Translations under genes and position numbers: made by a program | Origin: Planctomycetota bacterium | Lineage (GTDB): Bacteria; Planctomycetota; UBA8108; UBA1146 | DNA length: 64,000 bases | NCBI GenBank assembly: GCA_014240375.1 | Contig: JAAZXB010000001.1 | Span: forward strand, 302,110 to 366,109 | Reading direction: 5' to 3' | Shown here: piece by piece, positions 18,505 to 26,948 of the stretch | Layout of the letters: every line of letters begins with the position of its first letter | Position numbering within the stretch: position 1 is the first letter of the stretch | The notes under the pieces: generated by a model | The model's input: only the letters and a program-made list of their open reading frames with translations | Told to the model about the DNA's origin: nothing | The model's database searches: none

Positions 18505-19806
18505 TCACCCCCCCCTGGGAGGGGTCGACGAGCTGGCTACTTGCTCCAGCACCGCGGCGAAGCGGTGGATCTCCTCGAAACTGTTGTAGAGAGGAGTAGG
18601 CACCACTCGGACCACATCGGGAGGTCTAAAATCTGTGATGATGCCCGCCGCCTGCAGTGCTTCCTGCAGGGCGCTGGCATCTCCGACCACTCGAATCGAG
18701 ATCTGCGCTCCCCTTCGATGCTCTTCTCGCGGGGTGATGATCTGGTAGTGATCGGAACCGATGGCGTCGATGCAATTCTCCAGATAACCGGTGAGTTTCT
18801 TCGACCGCTCTCGAAGAGCACCGATCCCCGCCTCGGCAAAAATCGCCAGGGATGAGTGGAGCGGAGCCATCGAGAAGATGGGAGGATTCGACACCTGCCA
18901 CCCTTCCGCTCCAGGCTGTGCGATGAACTGCGGGTTTTCATCCATCCTGAACCGAGTGGCCGGATCATTGCCCCACCATCCGGCGAGACGTACCCGATCC
19001 TGATCATCGGCATGGCGCTGATGAACGAACGCTCCCGCAACCGAACCTGGGCCGCAGTTGATGTACTTGTAGGTGCACCACGCTGCAAAATCGACCCCAT
19101 GATCGTGCAACTGAAGATCGATATTGCCGGCGGCATGAGCCAGGTCGAGCCCGAAGGTGATCCCATGTTTCTGACAACGCTCCCCGATGTTTTTGATGTC
19201 ATGAGCCTGACCGGTGAAGTAGTTCACTCCCGAGAACATCACCATCGCCAGTTCATCACGATGCTGATCGATCGCCTCCAGAACATCTTCATCGCGCAAA
19301 CAGTTCTCTCCATCTCGCGGCTTCAACACCACCATTCCCTCTTCGGGATCAAAGCCATGCCAGCGAATTTGCGACTGGAGAGCGTAGGTATCGGAAGGAA
19401 ATCCGGGCCCATCGGAGAGGATCTTGAAACGAGTAGAATCGGGTCTGTAGAAGGACGCCATCAGCAGGTGAAGATTGGTGGTCAGGGTGTTCATGAAGAC
19501 CACCTCAACCGGCAGCGCTCCGACCAGGTCGGCTCCCTGCTGCCGGAAGGACTCGTGATAGGGCAGCCATGGACGGCGCCCATTCAGATGACCTTCCACC
19601 GCAAGATCGCGCCAGTCCTCCAGTTCTGCGGTCACATCATCGAAGGCACTTCTGGGCATCAGCCCGAGCGAGTTACCACAGAAATAGATCAACGGTTTCC
19701 CATCTTCATCGGTGGGGATGTGAAAACGTTCGCGAAAGCGGCTCAGGGGATCATCCCGATCGCACTGGATGGCATCCTGTAGATTCATCGGCGTGTCGGT
19801 TCCCAT
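18505..19806 (-). CDS. kynU: Kynureninase
   Basis: 433 aa. The ATG at 19806 shares one base with the ACMSD stop (TGATG) and follows GGAGGAAG. The track ORF from 20391 runs through ACMSD in another frame and is rejected. PLP-dependent kynureninase motifs are 'IYFCGNSLGLMPRSA', 'VVFMNTLTTNLHLLMASFYRP', 'LDLAHAAGNIDLQLHDHGVD' and the PLP-lysine region 'AWCTYKYINCGPGS'. It cleaves 3-hydroxykynurenine to 3-hydroxyanthranilate and alanine. Length is in the normal bacterial range (about 415-430 aa). Confidence 0.95.
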   Translation of the reverse strand: MGTDTPMNLQDAIQCDRDDPLSRFRERFHIPTDEDGKPLIYFCGNSLGLMPRSAFDDVTAELEDWRDLAVEGHLNGRRPWLPYHESFRQQGADLVGALPVEVVFMNTLTTNLHLLMASFYRPDSTRFKILSDGPGFPSDTYALQSQIRWHGFDPEEGMVVLKPRDGENCLRDEDVLEAIDQHRDELAMVMFSGVNYFTGQAHDIKNIGERCQKHGITFGLDLAHAAGNIDLQLHDHGVDFAAWCTYKYINCGPGSVAGAFVHQRHADDQDRVRLAGWWGNDPATRFRMDENPQFIAQPGAEGWQVSNPPIFSMAPLHSSLAIFAEAGIGALRERSKKLTGYLENCIDAIGSDHYQIITPREEHRRGAQISIRVVGDASALQEALQAAGIITDFRPPDVVRVVPTPLYNSFEEIHRFAAVLEQVASSSTPPRGG

Positions 19807-20843
19807 CAACTTCCTCCCGGTGATCGGCGAATGAAACCAGATTCCGATAGGCCCAGAAACTCGAGTGCGGTCCCGCCGACCAGGCGATTCTTCTGATCGA
19901 CGGTCAGTGAGTTCATCTGCTCGATCATCAGGCCCGGGTGATCCTCTCCCAGTGGAAATGGATAATCGGTGCCGAGAGCGAGGTGATCGGTTCCAAAGAG
20001 GTCGATGACGAACTCCAGCGCTTGTGGGTCGTGAACCAGGGTGTCGAGATAGAATCGATCGATGTATTCCCGGGGTGCTCCACAACCATGAACGCCGCAA
20101 AGATCCGGGCGAGCGTGGTATCCCTTTTCGATCCGCGCCAAGGTGCCGGGAAAAGAGCCTCCACCATGGGCGAAGCAAATTTTCAAATCGGGAAGACGAT
20201 CGAACACTCCGCCGAAGATCATCGAACAGATGGCGAGACTGGTTTCCGCCGGCATTCCGACCAGCCAGGGCAAGAAGTAACTGCCGAGACGATCCGCTCC
20301 AAGCATGTCCCACGGATGTACAAAGATCGAGGCTCCCAGTTGCTGCGCTCGCTCGAACAGGGGAAACAACTCCGGAGCATCCAGGTTCCACTCACCGCAA
20401 TGAGTGCCGATTTGCACTCCTGGGAAACCGAGATCCTCAACACAGCGCTCCAGCTCCTGGATGGCCAGATCTGGATCCTGAAGCGGCACCGTTCCCAGCC
20501 CGATGAAGCGGTCGGGGCGATCCTTCACCACCTCTGCGATCTGATCATTGAGAAAACGGGAGAGATCGAGGGCATCTTGAGATTTTGCCCAGTAGCTGAA
20601 CATGATGGGCACGGTAGAGAGCACCTGCACATCGACACCGTGACGATCGCAATCCTCGATCCGGCGGACCGGATCCCAGCAGCGGTCATCGACTTCTCGG
20701 AAGAACTTTCCATCCTTCCACAACTTGGCACAACAAGGAGCATGGTGCTCGATGGTGACGAAGCCGTCGTAACCATACTTCTCGACAAGATCTGGCCACT
20801 GTTTCGGCAGGATGTGAGTGTGCAAATCGATCTTCAGCGCCAA
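19806..20843 (-). CDS. nbaD: 2-amino-3-carboxymuconate-6-semialdehyde decarboxylase (ACMSD)
   Basis: 345 aa, amidohydrolase superfamily. The metal site starts with 'KIDLHTHILPKQWP' (HxH), and ACMSD-type sequence follows: 'RRIEDCDRHGVDVQVLSTVP', 'RFIGLGTVPLQDP', 'IFVHPWDMLG' and 'LGTDYPFPLGE' with the last metal Asp. It decarboxylates ACMS to 2-aminomuconate-6-semialdehyde and so diverts flux from quinolinate/NAD synthesis to catabolism. It lies 58 nt after the dioxygenase gene and overlaps kynureninase by TGATG. Confidence 0.94.
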   Translation of the reverse strand: MALKIDLHTHILPKQWPDLVEKYGYDGFVTIEHHAPCCAKLWKDGKFFREVDDRCWDPVRRIEDCDRHGVDVQVLSTVPIMFSYWAKSQDALDLSRFLNDQIAEVVKDRPDRFIGLGTVPLQDPDLAIQELERCVEDLGFPGVQIGTHCGEWNLDAPELFPLFERAQQLGASIFVHPWDMLGADRLGSYFLPWLVGMPAETSLAICSMIFGGVFDRLPDLKICFAHGGGSFPGTLARIEKGYHARPDLCGVHGCGAPREYIDRFYLDTLVHDPQALEFVIDLFGTDHLALGTDYPFPLGEDHPGLMIEQMNSLTVDQKNRLVGGTALEFLGLSESGFIRRSPGGS

Positions 20844-20901
20844 GCAGACCTCCCCGAAACCCTCCCCGTAGACATCAGAGAAGTCCTTCCCGAGGAACCG
20901 A

Positions 20902-21426
20902 TTACTCGCTCATCGCAGCATGCTGAACCACTGCCCCACAACTGGAACAGGTTCGATTCTTCTCGCTGGACCAGAAATTCTCCATCAACGGCTTCAGTTG
21001 GCGAACGATGTCTTGCAGATGAAACTGGGAGTGGAATACCTGCTCATCGCATTCATCACAGAACACGACAAACTGATCCTCCATCTCTGGAGAACGCTTT
21101 CTCTCCACGACCATTCCGACGGTGTTCTCACCTCTCTGGGGAGAGTGTGGAATTCCGGGCGGCAGCAACATCACATCCCCCTCGCGGATCTCGATGTCCC
21201 GGTACTCGCCATTTTCCTTCACCCTCAGAACCATGTCGCCCTCCAGTTGATGGAAGAACTCCTCGGTCTGATTGATGTGGAAGTCTTTTCGCTTATTCGG
21301 TCCGCCGACGATCATCACGATCGTATCGGTATTTTCCCAGACCACCTGATTTCCCACGGGTGGTTTGAGAAGATGCCGATGCTCTTCGATCCATTCCTTG
21401 AGGGAGAACGCTAGGGGACCAGCCAT
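20902..21426 (-). CDS. nbaC: 3-hydroxyanthranilate 3,4-dioxygenase
   Basis: 174 aa from the ATG at 21426 (AGGA about 12 nt upstream); the track's GTG start at 21471 lacks a ribosome site. This cupin extradiol dioxygenase carries 'FSLKEWIEEHRHLLKPPVGN', the iron-ligand region 'DFHINQTEEFFHQLEG', 'GDVMLLPPGIPHSPQR' and the C-terminal rubredoxin-like pair 'CDECDEQ' and 'CSSCG' found in bacterial enzymes. It opens 3-hydroxyanthranilate to ACMS. It is the promoter-proximal gene of the kynurenine operon. Confidence 0.95.
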   Translation of the reverse strand: MAGPLAFSLKEWIEEHRHLLKPPVGNQVVWENTDTIVMIVGGPNKRKDFHINQTEEFFHQLEGDMVLRVKENGEYRDIEIREGDVMLLPPGIPHSPQRGENTVGMVVERKRSPEMEDQFVVFCDECDEQVFHSQFHLQDIVRQLKPLMENFWSSEKNRTCSSCGAVVQHAAMSE

Positions 21427-21497
21427 GGCATGTTGTCCTTCCAGTAATTCTGCATGATTCGCTAAATGCACACTGTACGAGGCACCTCATGGAGAAT

Positions 21498-21533
21498 ACC
21501 CTAATCCTTGTGAGGCTCTGCAGCAACAGTTGC
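21498..21533 (-). promoter_or_regulatory. Candidate promoter/operator of the kynurenine operon
   Basis: In the 148-bp divergent region, the palindrome GCAACAGTTGC (21523-21533) overlaps a possible minus-strand -35 (TTGCTG, 21521-21526). A weak -10 (TAGGGT, 21498-21503) follows at 17-bp spacing. The -10 match is poor. The palindrome could be an operator for a tryptophan- or kynurenine-responsive regulator, but no regulator gene lies nearby. Confidence 0.22.
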
Positions 21534-21574
21534 CAAGCCGGTTCAGCGGGCAAACACCAGGGAGGAGATGACCG

Positions 21575-22300
21575 ATGTCAGATGAAGAAGTGACCTTTCT
21601 CCCGTCAGACTTCGATCGATTCCGAGAGAGTGTTCAAACCGATCCCGAATTCAATGATTCCAGGCTCGAGGTTCGCACCAAACTGGACCTTGTAGGCAAG
21701 GCGGGAGCACAGGCACTTTCAGCGCCACCGTTTCTTCTGGTGAGCCGCGCCAGCCTGCACCATCCGCACCAGTTCAACGGATTCCGAGTGGCCAGTCAGC
21801 GTACCTACCTGTCTCGCGGAGTTCAGGAGCGAAAAAAACTGCAGAAACATCTCGGAGCAGAGATCGGCAAGGATCTCGACACCGACTACACACATTCGAT
21901 GTTGGTGCTGGAGATCGACGAAAAGGGTCTGACTTTTGCCCTGAGAATCCACAAGGATGCCTGGTGGGACGGTGAAAATCTCAAGAGGTGGATGGGTGAT
22001 GAGGAACAGAGAATCACCATCGCCAATGCGCTGCAACCACTCGAAGGCTACACCCTCAAGGTACATGATCATCGACGCACACGAGCGTGCAGCACCATCG
22101 ACGATCTTGAACTGGCAGAGATCCGCAAGAGTTACACACCCGGAGAGCACTGGCTCCATGTCGAGAAGAAGATCGATCGGGACGACCTCTTCATCTCCTC
22201 CAGTGGATTTGAACAGCGTGCCATTTCCGAATGGAAACGACTGTTGCCAGCCTATCGCTGCTTCTGCTGGCATCCGGAAAACGATCGCCTGTTCGCTTGA
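21575..22300 (+). CDS. Hypothetical protein, 241 aa
   Basis: The ATG at 21575 is preceded by GGAGGAG with 8-nt spacing. The protein is soluble, charged and without signal peptide or membrane segment. Distinct stretches are 'VSRASLHHPHQFNGFRVASQRTYLSRG', 'YTHSMLVLEIDEKGLTFALRIHKDAWWDG' and 'HWLHVEKKIDRDDLFISSSGFEQRA'. I recognise no family. It is transcribed divergently from the kynurenine operon and away from the PSD1 gene's start by 77 nt. Codon use looks like its neighbours, and the complementary ORF is a shadow. Confidence 0.75.
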   Translation: MSDEEVTFLPSDFDRFRESVQTDPEFNDSRLEVRTKLDLVGKAGAQALSAPPFLLVSRASLHHPHQFNGFRVASQRTYLSRGVQERKKLQKHLGAEIGKDLDTDYTHSMLVLEIDEKGLTFALRIHKDAWWDGENLKRWMGDEEQRITIANALQPLEGYTLKVHDHRRTRACSTIDDLELAEIRKSYTPGEHWLHVEKKIDRDDLFISSSGFEQRAISEWKRLLPAYRCFCWHPENDRLFA

Positions 22301-22377
22301 AATAGACCTGACTACCGAATCGGTGGATGGAGCCTCTCACCTGGTAGATGTACACTCTTCCAGGAGAGGTGGTTCGA

Positions 22378-25300
22378 TTGCTCTTCCCAACGGCTGCTGG
22401 TCTATCGCTGCTGATTTTCTCCACTCTTCTGCCAGAGCGCAACGATACTGCTGATTTCACATCCGAAGTTCGTCCGATCCTCTCTCGCCAGTGCCTCCCC
22501 TGTCATGGTCCCGATGCCGCCACCCGAAAGAAAGACCTGCGACTCGATCTGAAGGACCCGTTACTCGGCGTGATCGAAGTTGGATCTGCAGAGAGTAGCC
22601 CACTGTTTCAGCGCATCTCATCGGATGATCCCGAACTCAGGATGCCACCGCCGGATCACGCGAAAGCTCTCTCCAACCAAGAGATCTCCATCTTCAAGGA
22701 GTGGATCGACGCTGGCGCAGCGTGGGAAGAACACTGGGCCTTTACTCCACCTGTGATGCCAGCAGCAGAATGGAATACACAACAACACCCCATCGATGTC
22801 TTCATCGAGAAGAAGATCACTGCCAATGGTCTCAGTGCCAACGGTCCAGCCTCCGCTGAAGTATTGATCCGCAGACTGTCTCTCGATCTGATCGGATTGC
22901 CACCTGAACCCGAGCGGGTCTCCCGCTTCATCGAAGAATATTCGAGAGATCCTGCCGGCGCGTGGAAGTTACTGATCGACGAACTGCTCGCTTCCGAATC
23001 CTTCGGCGAACGTTGGGCCAGTGCATGGCTCGATCTGGCTCGTTATGCAGACACCAAGGGTTACGAGCAAGATGGAATGCGAAACATCTGGCCCTGGCGT
23101 GACTGGGTGATCCAGGCTTTCGACCGCGATCTTCCCTTCGATCAATTCACCATCCTGCAACTGGCGGGTGACCTGATCGATACTCCTGATGAATCCAGTC
23201 GCCTCGCCACTGCATTCCATCGAAACACCATGACCAACGACGAGGGTGGCACACAGAACGAGGAGTTTCGTGTGGCTGCCGTGGTCGATCGAGTCAACAC
23301 CACCATGCAGGTCTGGCAAGGGCTGACCGCCGGCTGTGCCCAGTGCCATGATCACAAATACGACCCCCTCTCTCAGGTCGAATATTACCAGTTGTATGAC
23401 TTCTTCAATCAGAGTGAAGATGCAGACCTCAACAGTGAAGTACCGCTGCTCAAGGTCCTCGGTAATGCAGAAAAATTACTTCTGGGCGATGCTCATCAAC
23501 AGGTCGAGAAAGCACAGCAAGTACTGGATCAAGCGGCAAGGGCACTGGTGATTCCAGACCAGGAAGCGGCCCCGACCGAAGCAGGAACTCTCGATGAGAT
23601 CGCATTCAGCGGCAAGATGCCGACACTGTGCCAAGCACAGGTCGATGGTAAGAAGAGTGAGTGGCCCTGGGTTCAAGCGCCGCCGGATGCGCCCGAAGAA
23701 ATCGACCAGGTGGTCCGCCAGAGTGCGCCGGAGGGACAAACACGCCAGGTTTTCTTCGAGAGGTCTCTCCATACTCATGTTGCAGCGCAGGGTGATCGCT
23801 ATCACATCGATGCGCGGATCGTCGAACCTCCGGAGTGGATGCTGCTGCAGGTACGACTCGCCGATTCATCCGTCTGGGAACACCGCGGCTACTGGGGCAC
23901 AGGTACTTTTGCCCACGGTGTCGATGGAACCGAGTCTCTCCGGTTCCAGGGAGAACTTCCTGCGACAGGCGATTGGGTTCACCTGGTGATCGATGCCGAA
24001 TCTATCGGGATCGAGTCGGGAAAAATCGTCACGGGAATCGCGATGACCCAGCAGGGCGGCGTGATCGAGTGGGGAGGTGTGCGCAGAGAGAGTAGCCAAC
24101 CGACAGAGCGCGACGATCTCTTCTCTTTCTCCGCTTTCGTCGATCGCTGGGGTGAAGATCCGTCCGATCTGTTCGAGCCAAGGATTCGACAAGCCCTCGG
24201 AGCCACTCACAACAAGACCGATGATGAATTCGATCTGGAAACATGGTGGAAGCAACAGATCTCCATCGAGGGAAGAAGACTCCTGCTCGCGCAACAGCAA
24301 CTCCTCGATCAGGCGATGAAGCGACAGGTGGAAATCGAAGGAAGGGCCGTCTCGGTGCCGGTGATGGCTCAACTGGCTACCGAGAAGCTGAGAAGCACCC
24401 ATCTGCTGAAGCGAGGCTCTTATCTCTCCCCTGGAGATCCCGTCGCCGCAGACATCCCTCAATTTCTTCCAGAGATCGATGAGGCGGCCGCTCGCAACCG
24501 ACTGGCGCTGGCTCGCTGGCTCGTCTCTCCTCGGAATCCTCTGACCGCACGAGTTCATGTCAATCGAGTCTGGGAACAACTGTTTGGCACCGGCCTGGTC
24601 GAGACCCTGGAAGACTTCGGGACCCAGGGCGCTTTACCGAGTCATCCACAACTGCTCGACTGGCTGGCCCTGACCTGGCAACAGGAAGATGGATGGAGTC
24701 ACAAGGAACTACTTCGTCGCATCGTCACCAGCGACACCTACCGCAGGAGCAGTCGAAGAACTCCTCTCCAGCAACAGGTCGATCCCGACAATCGACTGCT
24801 GTCTCACGCCACTCGCATCCGTCTACCTGCAGAACTGGTCCGCGACCAGGCGCTGGCGATCGGCGGAATCCTCTCCCCCAAGAAGTTCGGCCCCTCGGTT
24901 TACCCTCCTCAACCCGATGGAATCTGGCAGGTGGTCTACAACGGCTCCGGTTGGAAGGAGAGCGAGGGAGAAGATCGAGTGCGGCGCAGTCTCTACACTT
25001 TCTTCCGCAGGACCGCGCCCTATCCTTCGATGCTGACCTTCGATGCCCCTACCCGTGACGTCTGTACTCCCCGCAGGATTCGCACCAATACACCTTTGCA
25101 GGCACTGGTGGTCCTCAATGATCCCGTCTACATCGAAGCCGCTGCAGGGTTGGCGAGATGGTCCCTTGCTGGAAACAACGATCTGCCCCTGGCGATCCAG
25201 CGTGCTTTCCAGCGAGCCACCTGTCGCCAAGCGACTCCTCAAGAACTGAAACTACTGATGGATCTGACCGATCAGCAGAAACAGGTCTTCCAGCTCGATC

Positions 25301-25434
25301 CAGCCAGCGCGCACTCCTTTCTGGAGAGTGGGCGGTGGACTCTCGATGACTCGCAGAATCCCATCGATGCGGCAACACTGATGGTGATTGCCAATGTGCT
25401 TCTAAATCTCGATGAAGTCCTGGTGAGAGGATGA
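22378..25434 (+). CDS. PSD1-type cytochrome c protein (PSCyt1, DUF1549, DUF1553)
   Basis: 1018 aa from a TTG at 22378, which has AGGAGAGG 8 nt upstream and gives a clean signal peptide ('LFPTAAGLSLLIFSTLLP'); the track ATG at 22348 has no suitable ribosome site. The N-terminal PSCyt1 domain has a c-heme site ('CLPCHGPD') and 'ELRMPPPDHAK'. DUF1549 follows ('LIRRLSLDLIGLPPEPERV', 'GERWASAWLDLARYADT', 'AGCAQCHDHKYDPLSQ' with a second CxxCH), then a beta-sandwich insert, then DUF1553 ('RVHVNRVWEQLFGTGLVET', 'FDAPTRDVCTPRRIRTNTPLQ'). Its biochemical role is unknown. The stop overlaps the DUF1501 gene by ATGA, the standard partner arrangement. Confidence 0.93.
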   Translation: MLFPTAAGLSLLIFSTLLPERNDTADFTSEVRPILSRQCLPCHGPDAATRKKDLRLDLKDPLLGVIEVGSAESSPLFQRISSDDPELRMPPPDHAKALSNQEISIFKEWIDAGAAWEEHWAFTPPVMPAAEWNTQQHPIDVFIEKKITANGLSANGPASAEVLIRRLSLDLIGLPPEPERVSRFIEEYSRDPAGAWKLLIDELLASESFGERWASAWLDLARYADTKGYEQDGMRNIWPWRDWVIQAFDRDLPFDQFTILQLAGDLIDTPDESSRLATAFHRNTMTNDEGGTQNEEFRVAAVVDRVNTTMQVWQGLTAGCAQCHDHKYDPLSQVEYYQLYDFFNQSEDADLNSEVPLLKVLGNAEKLLLGDAHQQVEKAQQVLDQAARALVIPDQEAAPTEAGTLDEIAFSGKMPTLCQAQVDGKKSEWPWVQAPPDAPEEIDQVVRQSAPEGQTRQVFFERSLHTHVAAQGDRYHIDARIVEPPEWMLLQVRLADSSVWEHRGYWGTGTFAHGVDGTESLRFQGELPATGDWVHLVIDAESIGIESGKIVTGIAMTQQGGVIEWGGVRRESSQPTERDDLFSFSAFVDRWGEDPSDLFEPRIRQALGATHNKTDDEFDLETWWKQQISIEGRRLLLAQQQLLDQAMKRQVEIEGRAVSVPVMAQLATEKLRSTHLLKRGSYLSPGDPVAADIPQFLPEIDEAAARNRLALARWLVSPRNPLTARVHVNRVWEQLFGTGLVETLEDFGTQGALPSHPQLLDWLALTWQQEDGWSHKELLRRIVTSDTYRRSSRRTPLQQQVDPDNRLLSHATRIRLPAELVRDQALAIGGILSPKKFGPSVYPPQPDGIWQVVYNGSGWKESEGEDRVRRSLYTFFRRTAPYPSMLTFDAPTRDVCTPRRIRTNTPLQALVVLNDPVYIEAAAGLARWSLAGNNDLPLAIQRAFQRATCRQATPQELKLLMDLTDQQKQVFQLDPASAHSFLESGRWTLDDSQNPIDAATLMVIANVLLNLDEVLVRG

Positions 25435-26888
25435 CGATGGATCCAACAACTGATCTGTTACTCCAGAGTCACCTTGAAGGTACTCGCCGCTGGTTTCTCG
25501 GTCGTGTCGGGCTGGGAATCGGTGGACTCGCTCTCTCATCCTTGGTCGGAGATCAAGGGTTCGGCCAAACGGCCTCTCCCGGATTGCTTTCAACTCCACA
25601 CTTTGCTCCTCGTGCGCGACGCATCATATGCCTGCACATGGCTGGTTCTCCACCGCAACAGGAGCTGTTCGACCCGAAACCGTTGCTGAAGGAACTGGAT
25701 GGCGAGCCTTGCCCGGCCAACCTGATCGACGGAGAGACCTTTGCATTCATCAAAGGTCATCCGAAGATTCTCGCCAGTCCGTTCCAGTTTTCCGCTCACG
25801 GTGAATCGGGAATGGAAATCTCGGAGTTACTTCCCCATCTGGGGGAGGTCGCCGATGAACTGTGCCTGATCCGATCGATGCATACCGATCAGTTCAACCA
25901 TGCTCCTGCCCAGCTGTTCATCTACAGCGGATCTCCCCGCTTCGGTCGCCCTTCGATGGGCTCCTGGCTGACCTGGGGTCTCGGCAGCATGAATCAGGAC
26001 CTACCCGCATTCGTCGTGCTCGTTTCGGGAAGTAAAACCCCCAGTGCGGGAAAGAGCGTCTGGGGATCGGGTTTCCTTCCATCGGTTCACCAGGGGATTC
26101 AGTGTCGAACCAGTGGAGATCCAGTGCTCTATCTTGGAAATCCTCGGGGCATCAACAGAGACACTCGAAGACGGACCGTCGACGCCATCCAGGAGCTGGA
26201 TCAGATCGCCGCCCTACGAGATGGAGATCCAGAGACCCTCTCTCGCATCGAGCAGTACGAACTGGCCTTTCGGATGCAGGCCTCGGTCCCCGAGGTGATG
26301 GACATCTCTCGTGAGAATCCGAAGACGCTGGAAGAATACGGAGCAGAGCCAGGCAAAGCCTCCTTTGCCAACAATTGCCTGCTCGCCAGACGGCTGGTCG
26401 AGCAAGATGTTCGATTCGTTCAGTTGTTTGACTGGGGCTGGGATATCCACGGCACCGCTCCTCACGATGACATCATGACCCAGCTACCCAAGAAATGTGG
26501 AGAAACCGATCAACCGATCGCCGCATTGCTGAAAGATCTGAAACAGCGAGGCCTGCTCGACGACACCCTGGTGATCTGGACCGGAGAATTCGGCCGGACC
26601 GCCATGAATGAGGAGAGGAATGGATCGAAGTTCCTGGGTCGAGACCATCATCCCCATTGCTACTCGATGTGGATGGCGGGAGGTGGTGTCAAGAAAGGTC
26701 ATGTTCACGGCGCCACCGACGAACTGGGATACCGGATCGTGAAGGACCCGGTCGGGGTCCATGATCTGCAGGCGACGATTCTGCACCTGATGGGCATCGA
26801 TCACGAGCGACTCACCTACCCCTACCAGGGCAGAGATTTCAGGTTAACCGACGTCAGCGGAAAGCTGGTACCAGGGATTCTCGCCTAG
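25431..26888 (+). CDS. DUF1501 sulfatase-like secreted protein
   Basis: 485 aa. It begins with a leader of Tat type ('RRWFLGRVGLGIGGLALSSLVG'), then the alkaline-phosphatase-like DUF1501 fold: 'ARRIICLHMAGSPPQQELFDPKP', 'RSMHTDQFNHAPAQLF', 'MGSWLTWGLG', 'LVIWTGEFGRTAMN' and 'GRDHHPHCYSMWMAGGG', carrying the metal-site residues of the superfamily. It overlaps the PSD1 stop by 4 bp; ATG at 25437 is an alternative start with better ribosome-site spacing. In planctomycetes DUF1501 and PSD1 proteins occur as pairs, and sulfatase-like hydrolysis has been suggested but not shown. Confidence 0.92.
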   Translation: MTMDPTTDLLLQSHLEGTRRWFLGRVGLGIGGLALSSLVGDQGFGQTASPGLLSTPHFAPRARRIICLHMAGSPPQQELFDPKPLLKELDGEPCPANLIDGETFAFIKGHPKILASPFQFSAHGESGMEISELLPHLGEVADELCLIRSMHTDQFNHAPAQLFIYSGSPRFGRPSMGSWLTWGLGSMNQDLPAFVVLVSGSKTPSAGKSVWGSGFLPSVHQGIQCRTSGDPVLYLGNPRGINRDTRRRTVDAIQELDQIAALRDGDPETLSRIEQYELAFRMQASVPEVMDISRENPKTLEEYGAEPGKASFANNCLLARRLVEQDVRFVQLFDWGWDIHGTAPHDDIMTQLPKKCGETDQPIAALLKDLKQRGLLDDTLVIWTGEFGRTAMNEERNGSKFLGRDHHPHCYSMWMAGGGVKKGHVHGATDELGYRIVKDPVGVHDLQATILHLMGIDHERLTYPYQGRDFRLTDVSGKLVPGILA

Positions 26889-26948
26889 AGCCCCAGTATC
26901 CTAGAGCCCCAGTATCCTAGAGCCCCAGTATCCTAGAGCCCCAGTATC
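26885..26948. repeat. 16-bp tandem repeat, four perfect copies, spanning both convergent stop codons
   Basis: The unit CTAGAGCCCCAGTATC is repeated four times. The first copy's CTAG contains the TAG stop of the DUF1501 gene (26886-26888). The fourth copy's CTAG provides, on the other strand, the TAG stop of the beta-helix gene (26933-26935). The last residues of the beta-helix protein (WILGL) are encoded by the repeat. Confidence 0.97.

Noticed and set aside
19807-20391. N-terminal extension of kynureninase in the track ORF
   Set aside because: The extension reads through ACMSD in another frame and is Ser/Arg/Pro-rich; the ATG at 19806 has a strong ribosome site and the right length.
20946-20962. 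tRNA T-arm-like string GGTTCGATTCT
   Set aside because: It lies within the 3-hydroxyanthranilate dioxygenase coding sequence and no cloverleaf can be formed around it.
19938-21275. 445-aa plus-strand ORF
   Set aside because: It is antisense to ACMSD and 3-hydroxyanthranilate dioxygenase, both of which match known families over their full length; its own sequence has no family features.
9773-21426. Kynurenine genes as part of a secondary-metabolite cluster
   Set aside because: No NRPS, PKS, tailoring or transporter genes surround them, and ACMSD, the aldehyde dehydrogenase and the deaminase point to degradation.
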